A DNA stretch of 64,000 nt from an uncultured Flavobacteriaceae bacterium (GTDB taxonomy: Bacteria; Bacteroidota; Bacteroidia; Flavobacteriales; Flavobacteriaceae): contig CALLUG010000002.1 in assembly GCA_938011315.1 (NCBI GenBank), positions 1-64,000 of the forward strand. Reading direction: 5' to 3'. A program made the position numbers and the translations under genes. The first letter of the stretch is position 1, and every line of letters begins with the position of its first letter. Below are positions 17,542 to 26,697 of the stretch, one piece after another. Under the pieces are notes generated by a model. It saw nothing but the letters and a program-made list of their open reading frames with translations. It was not told where the DNA came from and did not search any database.

Positions 17542-20500
17542 TTACTTTTTAATTATTCTTTTTTGAATTTTATTTCCATTCTCATCAGTAAGATTAAGGA
17601 AGTAAATTCCAGCTGGAAGCCCAGTTAAATTAGCTAAAGGGTCTTTACTATTCGCAATGTGTTGTAAATTACTAAAAATTACACGTCCGTACACATCGGT
17701 CATATTTCCACTCATATTTAATGGTTCAGTACCATCTTCAAAATTTTCTATAAGCATTATAACATCGTTGGTTGGATTTGGATAAACAGATAATGCTTCA
17801 TCTAATGTACTTAAAACTCTGTTACTTTCAAAACCAAATGATATGCTACGAGTAGCCAATACGTTACCTCTAGACCTAACGGAAGCTGTTAGCGTATTAG
17901 TTCCTTGTATAAAATTGCTCACAGGACTAAAATTATTATTATCGTTATCTCCGCCTAAAGTGTAAGGAGCGCCTCTATCTACTCTAAAGTTGTTATTTCC
18001 ATTGAAATTAAAAGCTACAGCTCCAATTCTAGGAATACCATCTATTTCGGCAATTATTGTAGGTCTTACGCCAGCCCTAGTTCTTATAACATCACCATCT
18101 ACAAGCTCTCTAATAATAGTATTATTACGTGCATTCGCTAAGAAATAAGTAATTGGACTTCTTGGAACAAAATTAAATGTAACATTACGTTCCCCTAATT
18201 GTCTTCCTGCTGAATCGTCTCTAGCAAAAGCAGTAGCTGTAACAGTGTTTGATCCTTCCTGTAAGGGAGCAGCAAAAAAATCAGATTCAAAATCTCCAGC
18301 CACAGTAAATGGTGCTGCATTTTCTGTTCTAAAGTCTTCGTTTCCATTTAGCCCAAATCTTACACTTCCAATTCTACCTTGAAACTCTACAGAAACATTA
18401 AATTCTGTGCCTCTAGGAAAGTCTGACGCATCGACAGTCGTTCCATTTTCTAAAGCTCCTATTACTTCATTTGTTGTTGCGTTTATTAAAAAGAAATTAA
18501 CAGGTCGCGGAATAAAATTAAATGCAATATCTCTTCTTCCTAGTTGTCTCCCTCTTGCGTCGTCTCTAGCAAAAGCTGTAGCAACGATATTGTTTAGTCC
18601 TTCTTGTAAGGGAGCAGCAAAAAAATCAGATTCAAAATCTCCAGCTACAGTAAATGGTGCTGCATTTTCTGTTCTAAAGTCTTCATTTCCATTTAATTCA
18701 AAATTTACACTTCCAATTCTACCTTGAAATTCTACAGAGACACTAAATTCTGTCCCTCTAGGAAAATCTGATGCATCAACAGTTTCACCATTTTCTAGAG
18801 CTCCTATTACCTCATTTGTTGTTGCATTTATTAAAAAGAAATTAACAGGGCGTGGAATAAAATTAAAATTCACACTAGTTTGGTCTAATTGTCTTCCTCT
18901 GGCATCATCTCTACGAAAAGCTGTTGCAACAACAGTATTTAAACCTTCTTGTAAAGGGGCTTCAAAAAAATTAGATTCAAAATCTCCAGCCAAAGTATAA
19001 GGTGTTGAGTTTTCTATTCTAAAATCCTCATTATCATTTAACTGAAATCTAACACTCTCTACACTTCCACCAAACTCTGCTATGATATTAAACTCGGTGC
19101 CTCTAGGAAATTCACGGGCATCAATAGTTGCTCCTTCTTCTAAGGTACCAATTACTTCATTGGTTGTAGCATTTACAAGTAGAAAATTAGAGTTTGGTTG
19201 CTCTTCTAAAACGGTTATAGTAGACACTAACTCTATTTGATTACCAGTAAGCGTATTAAAAAGAATAGGTACTTCGTAAACTCCTGGTATTGCAATATCA
19301 AAATCAAAAACAAAAGGAATGTCCATAGATCCATCTGCTGGGGCTTCATAAAAATCAGAAATAACATCGGTTCTTACTCTTGGTACTCCACTAAATTCGA
19401 TATCGCTTATAGCTCTAATTACGTAAGCATCGTTTACAAACTCAAATGGAAGTCGATTAAAAAGGTTTCCCGGCAAACTTGCTGCAGCGGCATAAGTATT
19501 AGGCCGTATATTAGTTTCATCAATAGATGAGTCTCCACCTTGTGGGAAATCCAAAGCTTCAGGAAACCTATAGGTTACCCAAAAATGTTCTCCTTTTGTA
19601 AATTTAATAAATTCAGGCAATCTTGTTGTTACGGTATCTCCAAAAAAGTCTTCAACTATTTGTGAATCGCGAATAGTCATCAATAGCTCAGCGTCGTCTG
19701 GGGTGTTTCCACCTCTAAGAATTTGTATTGTAGTTACTGGCAGTACTACACCAGCGGTAAAGTAGAAATTACTTACTGCAGTAAGTAAAAATTCATCATC
19801 TTCTACGTCAAATCGTACAGCGCTAGTTATAACAGCAGCTGCACCTATGTTTAAGAGTCGAATATCATCTCTGTTTCCACTATCATAGGCTATAGAATCT
19901 CTAGGTGGTACTGGCACAGCAGGATCTCCTACACGCTCTACTAGGCCGATTTCTACACGCCCGACTACATTCAAATCACTGATATTTTCTACAGTCACAG
20001 TTCTCGTTACACTAGTTTCGTTAGGGTCTTGTATGTACGTAAGCTCTTCTATAAGTTCTGAATTCCGCACTGCTACAAATGGTATTGAATTTACTGTAAA
20101 CGATATAGGTAACTCAAGTGATGGGTTTCTTTCATCATTAGAGTTTATTACAACAGCGCCTTCATAAGTTCCAGGAAGTACTCCCATAGTACTAAAACTT
20201 ATCTCAAAATTTTCTGAAGAAACTGGGGCAATTTGGCCCGAATTGATAGAAAAACTTAAACCTTCTGAAAGCACATCAACATCTCTTCCTATTACATCAA
20301 TTTGGTAGTTTAGAGTCTCTAGACCAGTATTTTCTAAGTCAAAACGCCCTGATACAATTTGTTCTTGATTAAAAGTACCAGAAAAAGAAGATTGGCTAGA
20401 AACAACTCTAGGACCGGAAACATTACTTACTCTAATGTTTAAAGTTAGTTCTACAACATCATCAGGAAATTCTTCTGATGATACGAATACTCTTTCTGTA

Positions 20501-21780
20501 AAATTACCTACGGAAACTCCTACACTAGACAATTCAACTTCTATTTCTTGTCTCTCTCCCACTCCTAACATAAAGTTATTAGTGCTAAAACCAGTGACTA
20601 AGGTATTGCTGTCTGCACTTGTTAAGGTTACATTAATTGGATCTCCTGAAAAATCTGTTCTAATTATAGTTGCAGAAACTGTATTTTCTGTGTTTCTTGG
20701 TAGAGGATTTATATTTATTTCTGTTTCTAGCAAATCAACAAAAGCTCTATTTTGAGAAAGCTGCCAGCCCATATCTGCAAAAATTGCTCTAGCAAGAGGG
20801 CCAATATCCAAAAGAGATTCTCCTGGAGCACCATTAGGAGTCATTAAAGCATTTGGGTCACCTTCAGGGTATTCTTGCTCATCAAGGTGACTAAGACTAG
20901 ATCCAGGAGAGAAAGTAGTAGGGGCAAATATTCTAGGTAATCCATCATCACTTATTTGAGAAGCAATTTCAGCAAATGGTCCTGTAGCAAAAAGATTATT
21001 ACTTATAAAAGTTCTGCCCAGCTCAGCAGATTCGTTTGGAAGTTCAACTATTCTATCCCCATCACCTGTAATCAGGGCAACATCAAATATACTAGGGTTA
21101 CCATCTAGGTTAAGGTCTCCGATACCAGACGTTCCTACAAATCCAGTACTAAAAAAACCAAGACCATGTGCTATCTCATGAATAACTGTACCGACAAAGT
21201 CAAATGAATTTGGATCAATATTACCACTTGTACTAAAATCCCAATTAACATTTGAACCCATCAAAACAAAAACATCTAGTCTATCTGGCACAGGGTCTAA
21301 ATTTACTCTTGCAAGCTGATTTGCCAAAGCTATAGGATAACCCACATCTTGTAGTGGTGCGTTTGGAAAATTTTCAATAAGAAAACCTGGTCCTGCTGCT
21401 GCTAATGCACCAGGGCCCAAGTCTGTAAAATCTGCATTTATTATAATTGGTACTGTAGTAATAAACTCTCTAGACCAAACATCGACGGCGAATTGAAAGG
21501 CTTCACGTGCTGCATCGTTTGACAGAAAATCACCAGTAAAATTTACGCTAATATCTGCTGTAGGCGGGGTTGTTCTAAACTTACTTCTCATCTGTTCCAT
21601 TTTTAAACTACGGGTAGTCGATGCCACAGATTTGGTGCCTGCATAACAAACAGTTGGTTTTACAGGTGTTTTTTTCATCTGTTTTTGTGCGCTAACTGTA
21701 AATAGTCCAAATAGCAAAAAAAATAGATAAAGCTTAATACTTAATAATTTGTTTTTTGTGTTAAAATAATTTTTTATCAT
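17542..21780 (-). CDS. Large secreted protein with metalloprotease-like domain, tandem repeats and T9SS sorting domain
   Basis: The protein has 1,412 residues. Signal peptide (residues 1-31), then a zinc-protease-like region: HEIAHGLGFF at about 201-210, later SLSHLDE and NALMTP, then GPLARAIFADMGW. The far third histidine and the LMTP turn resemble M8-type metzincins. Residues about 440-560 resemble HYDIN-like Ig modules. Next come four repeats of about 115 residues, three of them very similar (FFLINATTNEVIGALENG, then DFPRGTEF). The last 90 residues (LSVYPNPTNDV to KRIIKK) are a type A T9SS sorting domain, so the protein is exported through the outer membrane and probably cell-attached. Substrate unknown; adhesion or proteolysis are both possible. 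Confidence 0.85.
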   Translation of the reverse strand: MIKNYFNTKNKLLSIKLYLFFLLFGLFTVSAQKQMKKTPVKPTVCYAGTKSVASTTRSLKMEQMRSKFRTTPPTADISVNFTGDFLSNDAAREAFQFAVDVWSREFITTVPIIINADFTDLGPGALAAAGPGFLIENFPNAPLQDVGYPIALANQLARVNLDPVPDRLDVFVLMGSNVNWDFSTSGNIDPNSFDFVGTVIHEIAHGLGFFSTGFVGTSGIGDLNLDGNPSIFDVALITGDGDRIVELPNESAELGRTFISNNLFATGPFAEIASQISDDGLPRIFAPTTFSPGSSLSHLDEQEYPEGDPNALMTPNGAPGESLLDIGPLARAIFADMGWQLSQNRAFVDLLETEININPLPRNTENTVSATIIRTDFSGDPINVTLTSADSNTLVTGFSTNNFMLGVGERQEIEVELSSVGVSVGNFTERVFVSSEEFPDDVVELTLNIRVSNVSGPRVVSSQSSFSGTFNQEQIVSGRFDLENTGLETLNYQIDVIGRDVDVLSEGLSFSINSGQIAPVSSENFEISFSTMGVLPGTYEGAVVINSNDERNPSLELPISFTVNSIPFVAVRNSELIEELTYIQDPNETSVTRTVTVENISDLNVVGRVEIGLVERVGDPAVPVPPRDSIAYDSGNRDDIRLLNIGAAAVITSAVRFDVEDDEFLLTAVSNFYFTAGVVLPVTTIQILRGGNTPDDAELLMTIRDSQIVEDFFGDTVTTRLPEFIKFTKGEHFWVTYRFPEALDFPQGGDSSIDETNIRPNTYAAAASLPGNLFNRLPFEFVNDAYVIRAISDIEFSGVPRVRTDVISDFYEAPADGSMDIPFVFDFDIAIPGVYEVPILFNTLTGNQIELVSTITVLEEQPNSNFLLVNATTNEVIGTLEEGATIDAREFPRGTEFNIIAEFGGSVESVRFQLNDNEDFRIENSTPYTLAGDFESNFFEAPLQEGLNTVVATAFRRDDARGRQLDQTSVNFNFIPRPVNFFLINATTNEVIGALENGETVDASDFPRGTEFSVSVEFQGRIGSVNFELNGNEDFRTENAAPFTVAGDFESDFFAAPLQEGLNNIVATAFARDDARGRQLGRRDIAFNFIPRPVNFFLINATTNEVIGALENGTTVDASDFPRGTEFNVSVEFQGRIGSVRFGLNGNEDFRTENAAPFTVAGDFESDFFAAPLQEGSNTVTATAFARDDSAGRQLGERNVTFNFVPRSPITYFLANARNNTIIRELVDGDVIRTRAGVRPTIIAEIDGIPRIGAVAFNFNGNNNFRVDRGAPYTLGGDNDNNNFSPVSNFIQGTNTLTASVRSRGNVLATRSISFGFESNRVLSTLDEALSVYPNPTNDVIMLIENFEDGTEPLNMSGNMTDVYGRVIFSNLQHIANSKDPLANLTGLPAGIYFLNLTDENGNKIQKRIIKK
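17827..19192 (-). repeat. Four tandem coding repeats of about 345 bases
   Basis: Within the 1,412-residue gene, repeat units lie at about 18848-19192 (first in protein order), 18503-18847, 18158-18502 and about 17827-18157. The middle two are nearly identical in DNA over long stretches: for example ggagcagcaaaaaaatcaga occurs in both with the same flanks. The fourth is strongly diverged. Unit length is 115 codons. Confidence 0.85.
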
Positions 21781-22085
21781 AATTATATTTTTAAATTCGG
21801 CACAATTACGTTTTTTTTTCTTTGTTTCACAAAGTTTTGTTATAAAATGTTAATTCCTATAACACAAACACATTAAAAGGTTAAATTTATTGAAATAAAA
21901 TTAAAGAAATTAACGATTTAAAATAATTAATGTTAATATAAATTAAATACTAATTAAAAAATTATGTTTATTTCTAAAGATTATGTTTATAATTTATGCC
22001 TAGGTGAAATAAAAAAGGTAGTGATGAGTAATCACTACCTTTTTTTATTTCACAGTATTATTTTAATATAATTTGATACTCTGCT
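21781..22085. other. Intergenic stretch before the T9SS gene
   Basis: A 305-base AT-rich gap. It holds the strong hairpin at 22004-22053 and a small inverted repeat, ctttgtttcacaaag, close to the start of the T9SS gene. No reading frame or clear TTG/TAnnTTTG pair is seen. Confidence 0.6.
22004..22053 (-). terminator. Terminator of the metal-uptake locus
   Basis: A long hairpin: gtgaaat-A6-ggtagtgat pairs with atcactacc-T7-atttcac around a 5-base loop, 22 base pairs with one bulge. It lies 32 bases past the stop of the lipoprotein gene at 22086. Confidence 0.85.
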
Positions 22086-22652
22086 TTACTGAACACTAAT
22101 TGAATAATCTACTTCTATATCGGTATCTCCACCTGCATTGGTAATATCGCCATCAGAAACCCCTGCTGCAAATTTGTCTAATAAATGACGTAAGGTTACT
22201 CTTAAAGTACCATCACCTGCATCACCAGTTGTTAGGGAAAAATTAATTCCTAATGGATTTCCATCATCATCAAAATCTGAATAAGTAGTGCTTATATTTA
22301 AATTTGGCCCTACGGCTTGAAAGAAAAATTGATGTTCATCATCTTCTTCAGCTACTTCTTCGGTAATATCTTCTGCAGGATTTTCAAGCTCATTTAAGGC
22401 TTGTATCACACCAGTATAGTTTGTGTTTGCCGCTAATGTTCCACCTACAATTGTAGGAGGGTTAGGACCATCTCCATCTAGATCGGTACTAGTAAGTACT
22501 ATCGCTGTACCTCCACCATCGGGGGTTAGTGTTACACTTAGTGTTGTAATAACCTCTTCTTCGTTAATAATTCCTGGAAGGTCATCGTCGTCGGAGCATG
22601 CTGCTACTGTTACTAATAAAAATGTAAAGATTAAAGGTTTTAAAAATTTCAT
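22086..22652 (-). CDS. Acidic lipoprotein paired with a TonB-dependent receptor
   Basis: The protein has 188 residues from the ATG at 22652; an ATG at 22694 would add 14 residues before a clean signal sequence, so I prefer the inner one. The signal MKFLKPLIFTFLLVTVAAC has a lipobox, followed by an acidic run (SDDDD). A central EEVAEEDDEHQFFFQ stretch and DxDxDG-like loops suggest metal or calcium contact. Proteins of this type in flavobacteria often carry the label 'type 1 periplasmic binding fold'; I see no such fold motif here. It follows the receptor gene after 75 bases, suggesting a substrate-capture partner at the outer membrane. Confidence 0.72.
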   Translation of the reverse strand: MKFLKPLIFTFLLVTVAACSDDDDLPGIINEEEVITTLSVTLTPDGGGTAIVLTSTDLDGDGPNPPTIVGGTLAANTNYTGVIQALNELENPAEDITEEVAEEDDEHQFFFQAVGPNLNISTTYSDFDDDGNPLGINFSLTTGDAGDGTLRVTLRHLLDKFAAGVSDGDITNAGGDTDIEVDYSISVQ

Positions 22653-22727
22653 AGTTTTAAGATTTTGTGTTAAAATAATTGCTTCTTTTTTCATAATGTT
22701 AAAAATAATTAAAGGTTGTTAAAATAG

Positions 22728-25160
22728 TTAATAATTTAATTTTGCTCTTAGTGTAATATTTCGTCCTAACTCATCGGCAAACAAACGAAATCTATTAAGG
22801 TACTGTCTGTAAGTAGTGTTTAAGATATTATTTACAGAAACTCCTAATTGTAATGTTGTTATTGTGTTTAAGTTAAATTGAATGGATGAGTCGAAATGTA
22901 ATAAATGATATCCTGGAGGAGGAGTGCTTACATCGACAAGCACATCTACAAATTGGTTGTCTTCTACAGTTCTGCCAATAAAATTATTGTTAGGGAATCT
23001 AGTTTGCCTAAAAACAGTTTCACTTTTCAGTTGTAAATTAAGGTTTTTAAATGCGCTATTATTATAACTAATACTGTTATGCCAGTTTGCAGGAGGAATA
23101 TTGATAAGAGGGCGATTTCTTTCTGTGTCGTCACCTCTTAGGTAAGATAAGCTAGTTTTATAGTGCAGTTGTTTATTAATGTCATAAGTTGCATCAAAAT
23201 CAACACCAAAAAAACGCGCATCATTTTGAAGGTATTCAAACTCTTGGAAAGCCCCTCTGCCTGTTTGCGTTACGCCATCTTCTGTGGGTTCTAATACAAT
23301 ATAGTCTGTAATAAAATTGGCATAAGGTGTAAGGTTAAAATTAAGACGTTGATTAAATAAACTCCCTTTAAGGGTTAGCGCTATTTTGTTTGCTATTTCC
23401 TCTTTGATGCGTAAATCTCCTAGCTCGAAAGCCACTGACGCTTGGTTTAAGCCTTCACTAAATAATTCTGAAGGGTTAGGAGGTCTACTAGCAAGACCAT
23501 AGTTAATTTGTAAATCAATATCTTTATTAATAGTATAACCAAGACCAATGGTAGAAGAAAAATTGGTAAAATTAAACACAGGGTTGGTTAATATTTGAGT
23601 TCCAAAGTCTTCAACAATAATATCTGCAAAATCGATAGCATATCCTCGCTCTTCAAAAAAAGATGAAATATAAAACTTTTGAGCATCAATATGTGTAAAA
23701 TCAAAACGAGCGCCTAAATCCAAAGTGAGGTCTTCTGTAATAGTATAAGCAATTCCTGCGAATGTTCCTATACCAAATTTTTCGTAATCAGGAATAACAC
23801 GTCTAACTTCGGTAACTGGATCTGCAAAGTTATCTTGAAATAAAATACTAATACCAGCAGTGATTTTTGAGTTTTCAACAGTATCAATGTCTAATAAAGC
23901 ATCGAAGTTATGAGTGGTTAACTCAAGATCTACTACAGGAATGTCGTCGTCTAAAAAACTTCTGTTATCAAACTCTTGTCGATCATTAAATTGAAATGAA
24001 TACTGAAAGGATAATTTCCCTAAACGCTTTAGTCTAAAATATGAATTTAATTTCACTAAATGATGTGCTACTTCTTGTCTTGGCAAGCCAATATTATGGG
24101 AAAAGTCTTCTATAATTTCTGGCACGGGTAAGTTAATAGCTCTAATTAAATCGGTGAGATTTCCAAAATCAGCAGCTTGAAGGATGCCCAATTCAGTATC
24201 AAAATAACTGTAATAAGCTTCTAATCCGTATAAAAACGTATTAACACCAAAATTAATAGAAATTGCTTTTTGTTGTGTTCCTGTATTAGTCAAAAAATAA
24301 TCTGGAGCTCTAAAATCACCAAATCTTTTAAAAGATCCTTGTAGTCTCAATCCAAATCCGCTATTAAAACCTTTATTTATGGTCGAAGATACGCTACCGC
24401 CCCGTCCGTTTGAACTTCCTGATAATAAGGTTTTTCCAAATAAAGTATCTTTTGTTGCTAAAGCTGCAGGTTTTGCTAAAACAACTCCCCCAATGGCATC
24501 GCCTCCATATTGCAGTGCTCCAGAACCTCTAATAACAGTTATTCGATCTGCTGTGTTTAAGTCTACATTGGGTGCATGTTCAATACCCCATTCTTGATCT
24601 TGTAGTCTAACATTATTGGTTATAATAAGTATCCGACTACTATTTAGTCCTTGAATAACGGGTTTTACAATAGTACTACCTGTATTTAGCGACGATACAC
24701 CACTTAGCTCGCGCAAAGCATCGCCTAATGAAGCATCAGAAAATTGTTCAATAACATCTGTCTTTAAGGTTTGTACACTTGTTGCTTTTGTGATTCCTTT
24801 TTCTTGTCTTTCTCCAATAATTAAGACTTCATCTAGGTTTTCTAAATGATGTTCTAGATTGACGTTTTTTATGGTGTGCCCTTCAATGTTTATAAGAATA
24901 CGTTTTGGCTTACAGTTAGGATGTGAGACTGTTAGTTCAAAACGACCTAAACATACATTTGATATAATGTATTTTCCATCAAGGTCAGATATAATTGATT
25001 GTACTACAGTGTCATCTTTAATAAGACTTAGTGTTGTGCCTACCAAGGGCTTGCCATCGTGAAAGTCTTTAATTTCACCTTTTAGAGTATAATTGCATTG
25101 CTGTGGAAAAGCATAAAGAAGCCTAAAGCTTATAAAGACATAAGTAAATAATAGTTTCAT
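22728..25160 (-). CDS. TonB-dependent receptor, probably for a metal
   Basis: The protein has 810 residues. Signal peptide, a CarboxypepD_reg-like module (about residues 22-110), the plug (about 120-240) and the 22-strand barrel ending in an aromatic residue (LRAKLNY). Plug motifs are SLGDALRELSGVSSL and RILIITNNVRLQDQEWGIEHAP. This last pattern is typical of receptors that flavobacteria use for zinc or copper rather than for sugars. There is no SusD partner, which also argues against a polysaccharide role. Neighbours are a small CxxC protein upstream and an acidic lipoprotein downstream in the same direction. Metal identity is inference. Confidence 0.85.
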   Translation of the reverse strand: MKLLFTYVFISFRLLYAFPQQCNYTLKGEIKDFHDGKPLVGTTLSLIKDDTVVQSIISDLDGKYIISNVCLGRFELTVSHPNCKPKRILINIEGHTIKNVNLEHHLENLDEVLIIGERQEKGITKATSVQTLKTDVIEQFSDASLGDALRELSGVSSLNTGSTIVKPVIQGLNSSRILIITNNVRLQDQEWGIEHAPNVDLNTADRITVIRGSGALQYGGDAIGGVVLAKPAALATKDTLFGKTLLSGSSNGRGGSVSSTINKGFNSGFGLRLQGSFKRFGDFRAPDYFLTNTGTQQKAISINFGVNTFLYGLEAYYSYFDTELGILQAADFGNLTDLIRAINLPVPEIIEDFSHNIGLPRQEVAHHLVKLNSYFRLKRLGKLSFQYSFQFNDRQEFDNRSFLDDDIPVVDLELTTHNFDALLDIDTVENSKITAGISILFQDNFADPVTEVRRVIPDYEKFGIGTFAGIAYTITEDLTLDLGARFDFTHIDAQKFYISSFFEERGYAIDFADIIVEDFGTQILTNPVFNFTNFSSTIGLGYTINKDIDLQINYGLASRPPNPSELFSEGLNQASVAFELGDLRIKEEIANKIALTLKGSLFNQRLNFNLTPYANFITDYIVLEPTEDGVTQTGRGAFQEFEYLQNDARFFGVDFDATYDINKQLHYKTSLSYLRGDDTERNRPLINIPPANWHNSISYNNSAFKNLNLQLKSETVFRQTRFPNNNFIGRTVEDNQFVDVLVDVSTPPPGYHLLHFDSSIQFNLNTITTLQLGVSVNNILNTTYRQYLNRFRLFADELGRNITLRAKLNY

Positions 25161-25230
25161 TTTTAAGTAAATAATCTAAAATAATCATAAACTAAAGTAT
25201 AGTATATGTGCTAAAAATTTTAAAATCGGT

Positions 25231-25542
25231 TTACGAAAAAATGGGAGGAGGTAAACTATAAAAATGACCAGGGTCTAAACTATTACAGTGTAATACTGGG
25301 CTATAAAATATTTGGTATACAAAGTCTTGTTGATGCGTTACAACTTCTAAAGATAGTGTATTGACAGGGGTAAATTTTATGTCCTGTTGTTCTAAAGTAT
25401 TATAAAGTTCACAATATTCACATGTTTCACTAGAAGCAGTTTCTTCTGCTAAATGGAAAATACTATGCACATCAACTACTTTTATAAAAATAAAAGCAAT
25501 TAAAAGAGTTGAAGATAATAGTCTAAAAATTGTATTTTTCAT
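25231..25542 (-). CDS. Small membrane or exported protein with H..CxxC motif
   Basis: The protein has 103 residues from the ATG at 25542; a start three codons upstream (25551) is also possible. One hydrophobic N-terminal segment (LLSSTLLIAFIFIKVV) is followed by DVHSIFHLAEE and CEYCELY, histidines and a CxxC pair that could bind a metal. It precedes the TonB-dependent receptor by 70 bases in the same direction. Small hydrophobic proteins of this kind (DUF2946-like) often accompany metal receptors. No firm family match can be claimed by eye. Confidence 0.6.
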   Translation of the reverse strand: MKNTIFRLLSSTLLIAFIFIKVVDVHSIFHLAEETASSETCEYCELYNTLEQQDIKFTPVNTLSLEVVTHQQDFVYQIFYSPVLHCNSLDPGHFYSLPPPIFS

Positions 25543-25598
25543 TCTAAACAAAGAAATAAAAAAAAATAATGAGTTGTGTTAATAAAAACAAAAAATAT

Positions 25599-26084
25599 TT
25601 ATTTTATTAACCTAAAGCGTTTGAGCATCTTTTTTTCAAACTCCCAAAAAAATTGATGCTGCCCCAGTAACCATCCAATGCTTACTAAAAGGACTTGATA
25701 AAAAACAAGACCGATAAGAATAAATAAGATCCAGTAAACAAAAATATTCAAATTTTCTTTAGTAATACCTATAAGCTTCATAATAGGTCTTCCCACAAAG
25801 ACCGACGAAGATCCTGTAATGGCGAACACAATAAATATTCTAATCATTTCCCATCTATAAGTAACTTTCCATTTGTTTTCTAATTTTTTGAATAGAAAAA
25901 GAATGAACTTTAATAATAGTAAAAAAAACAAAGCAGCGACACCGATTATAGCTATTATAGAGAAGTTTCCAAGAAATAGATTTGCCAGTTTATAGGCAGT
26001 GTAACCTAATGCTATAATTCCAAATAAAGGAAATATGAGTTGCCAGTTGGTTTGTATTTGCCAGCGTGTTTTAAACTTTTGCAT
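25599..26084 (-). CDS. DUF6787 family membrane protein
   Basis: The protein has 161 residues from the ATG at 26084 (an ATG two codons upstream is possible). It has about four hydrophobic segments. The opening QKFKTRWQIQTNWQL and the later FAITGSSSVFVGRPI repeat a pattern seen in this flavobacterial family. Function unknown; inner-membrane location is expected. It follows the DUF6146 gene in the same direction after 38 bases. Confidence 0.7.
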   Translation of the reverse strand: MQKFKTRWQIQTNWQLIFPLFGIIALGYTAYKLANLFLGNFSIIAIIGVAALFFLLLLKFILFLFKKLENKWKVTYRWEMIRIFIVFAITGSSSVFVGRPIMKLIGITKENLNIFVYWILFILIGLVFYQVLLVSIGWLLGQHQFFWEFEKKMLKRFRLIK

Positions 26085-26122
26085 GAACAATTATTTTGTT
26101 GGGTGCAAATATAATATTAAGT

Positions 26123-26578
26123 TTATGTGCGTGGCGTAAAAGGCCCTAATTTTTGATTAAATTCTAACTGAAAAAACACAAAATAGTTGTACAATAAATA
26201 ATTAACCTCGTAGCCATAGTTAGTAAAATTATTATAATCTATAGTGTTTATATATAAATCGGGGTCATACTTTAGAGGGTGGTTAACTCTTATATTATAG
26301 TTTGTTACTAATAGTTTGTTTCTAGTTTCTAAAAATTTTTGTGAGTAATAACCGCGTTGTCTTGCAATACTGTTTAACCAAGCGTTAAAACCTGGTTGGA
26401 TAATTATTATTTCGTACTCTAAGGCCTCATTAGCAATCCTAACGGTGTCATTTACTGTTGCTATTGGTTGATTTGTACTACTGTTAGTAACTGGCAAATT
26501 ACTAATGGGTTTGCTTGAAGTTTTACAGCTGTAGCAAAAAGCTGCTATAACACTTACTAAAATTATAATATGCTTCAT
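26123..26578 (-). CDS. DUF6146 family lipoprotein
   Basis: The protein has 151 residues. N-terminal signal with a lipobox-like cysteine (AFCYSC) and a Ser/Thr-rich linker, then the conserved part: YEIIIIQPGFNAWLNS, RGYYSQ, NHPLKYDPDLY and a C-terminal YNYFVFFQLE segment. I recognise this as DUF6146, of unknown function and restricted to Bacteroidota. Its start lies just after the hairpin at 26601-26670. Confidence 0.75.
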   Translation of the reverse strand: MKHIIILVSVIAAFCYSCKTSSKPISNLPVTNSSTNQPIATVNDTVRIANEALEYEIIIIQPGFNAWLNSIARQRGYYSQKFLETRNKLLVTNYNIRVNHPLKYDPDLYINTIDYNNFTNYGYEVNYLLYNYFVFFQLEFNQKLGPFTPRT

Positions 26579-26600
26579 AGATTATTTTTTTCTTAAAGAT

Positions 26601-26670
26601 ATAAAAAAAGGCTTTACAATTTTATAATTTGTGTTGCAACACAAATTTAAAACGACTAGCCTTTTTTTAT
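26601..26670 (-). terminator. Terminator with a nested palindrome after the DUF937 gene
   Basis: An outer 13-base stem (ataaaaaaaggct with agcctttttttat) encloses a second perfect palindrome, aatttgtgttgcaacacaaatt. It lies 28 bases past the DUF937 stop, reading on the minus strand, and ends in a T-run. A two-part or cruciform-forming terminator is likely. Confidence 0.75.
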
Positions 26671-26697
26671 ATTATTAAAAAACCTTAAAAGGGTCTG

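Noticed and set aside
18407-18727. Plus-strand frames inside the large T9SS gene and other long genes
   Set aside because: They are antisense shadows of clear minus-strand domains with no start signals or domains of their own.
22728-25160. Polysaccharide utilisation locus
   Set aside because: There is no SusD homologue, glycoside hydrolase or hybrid sensor. The plug motif and neighbours fit metal uptake better.
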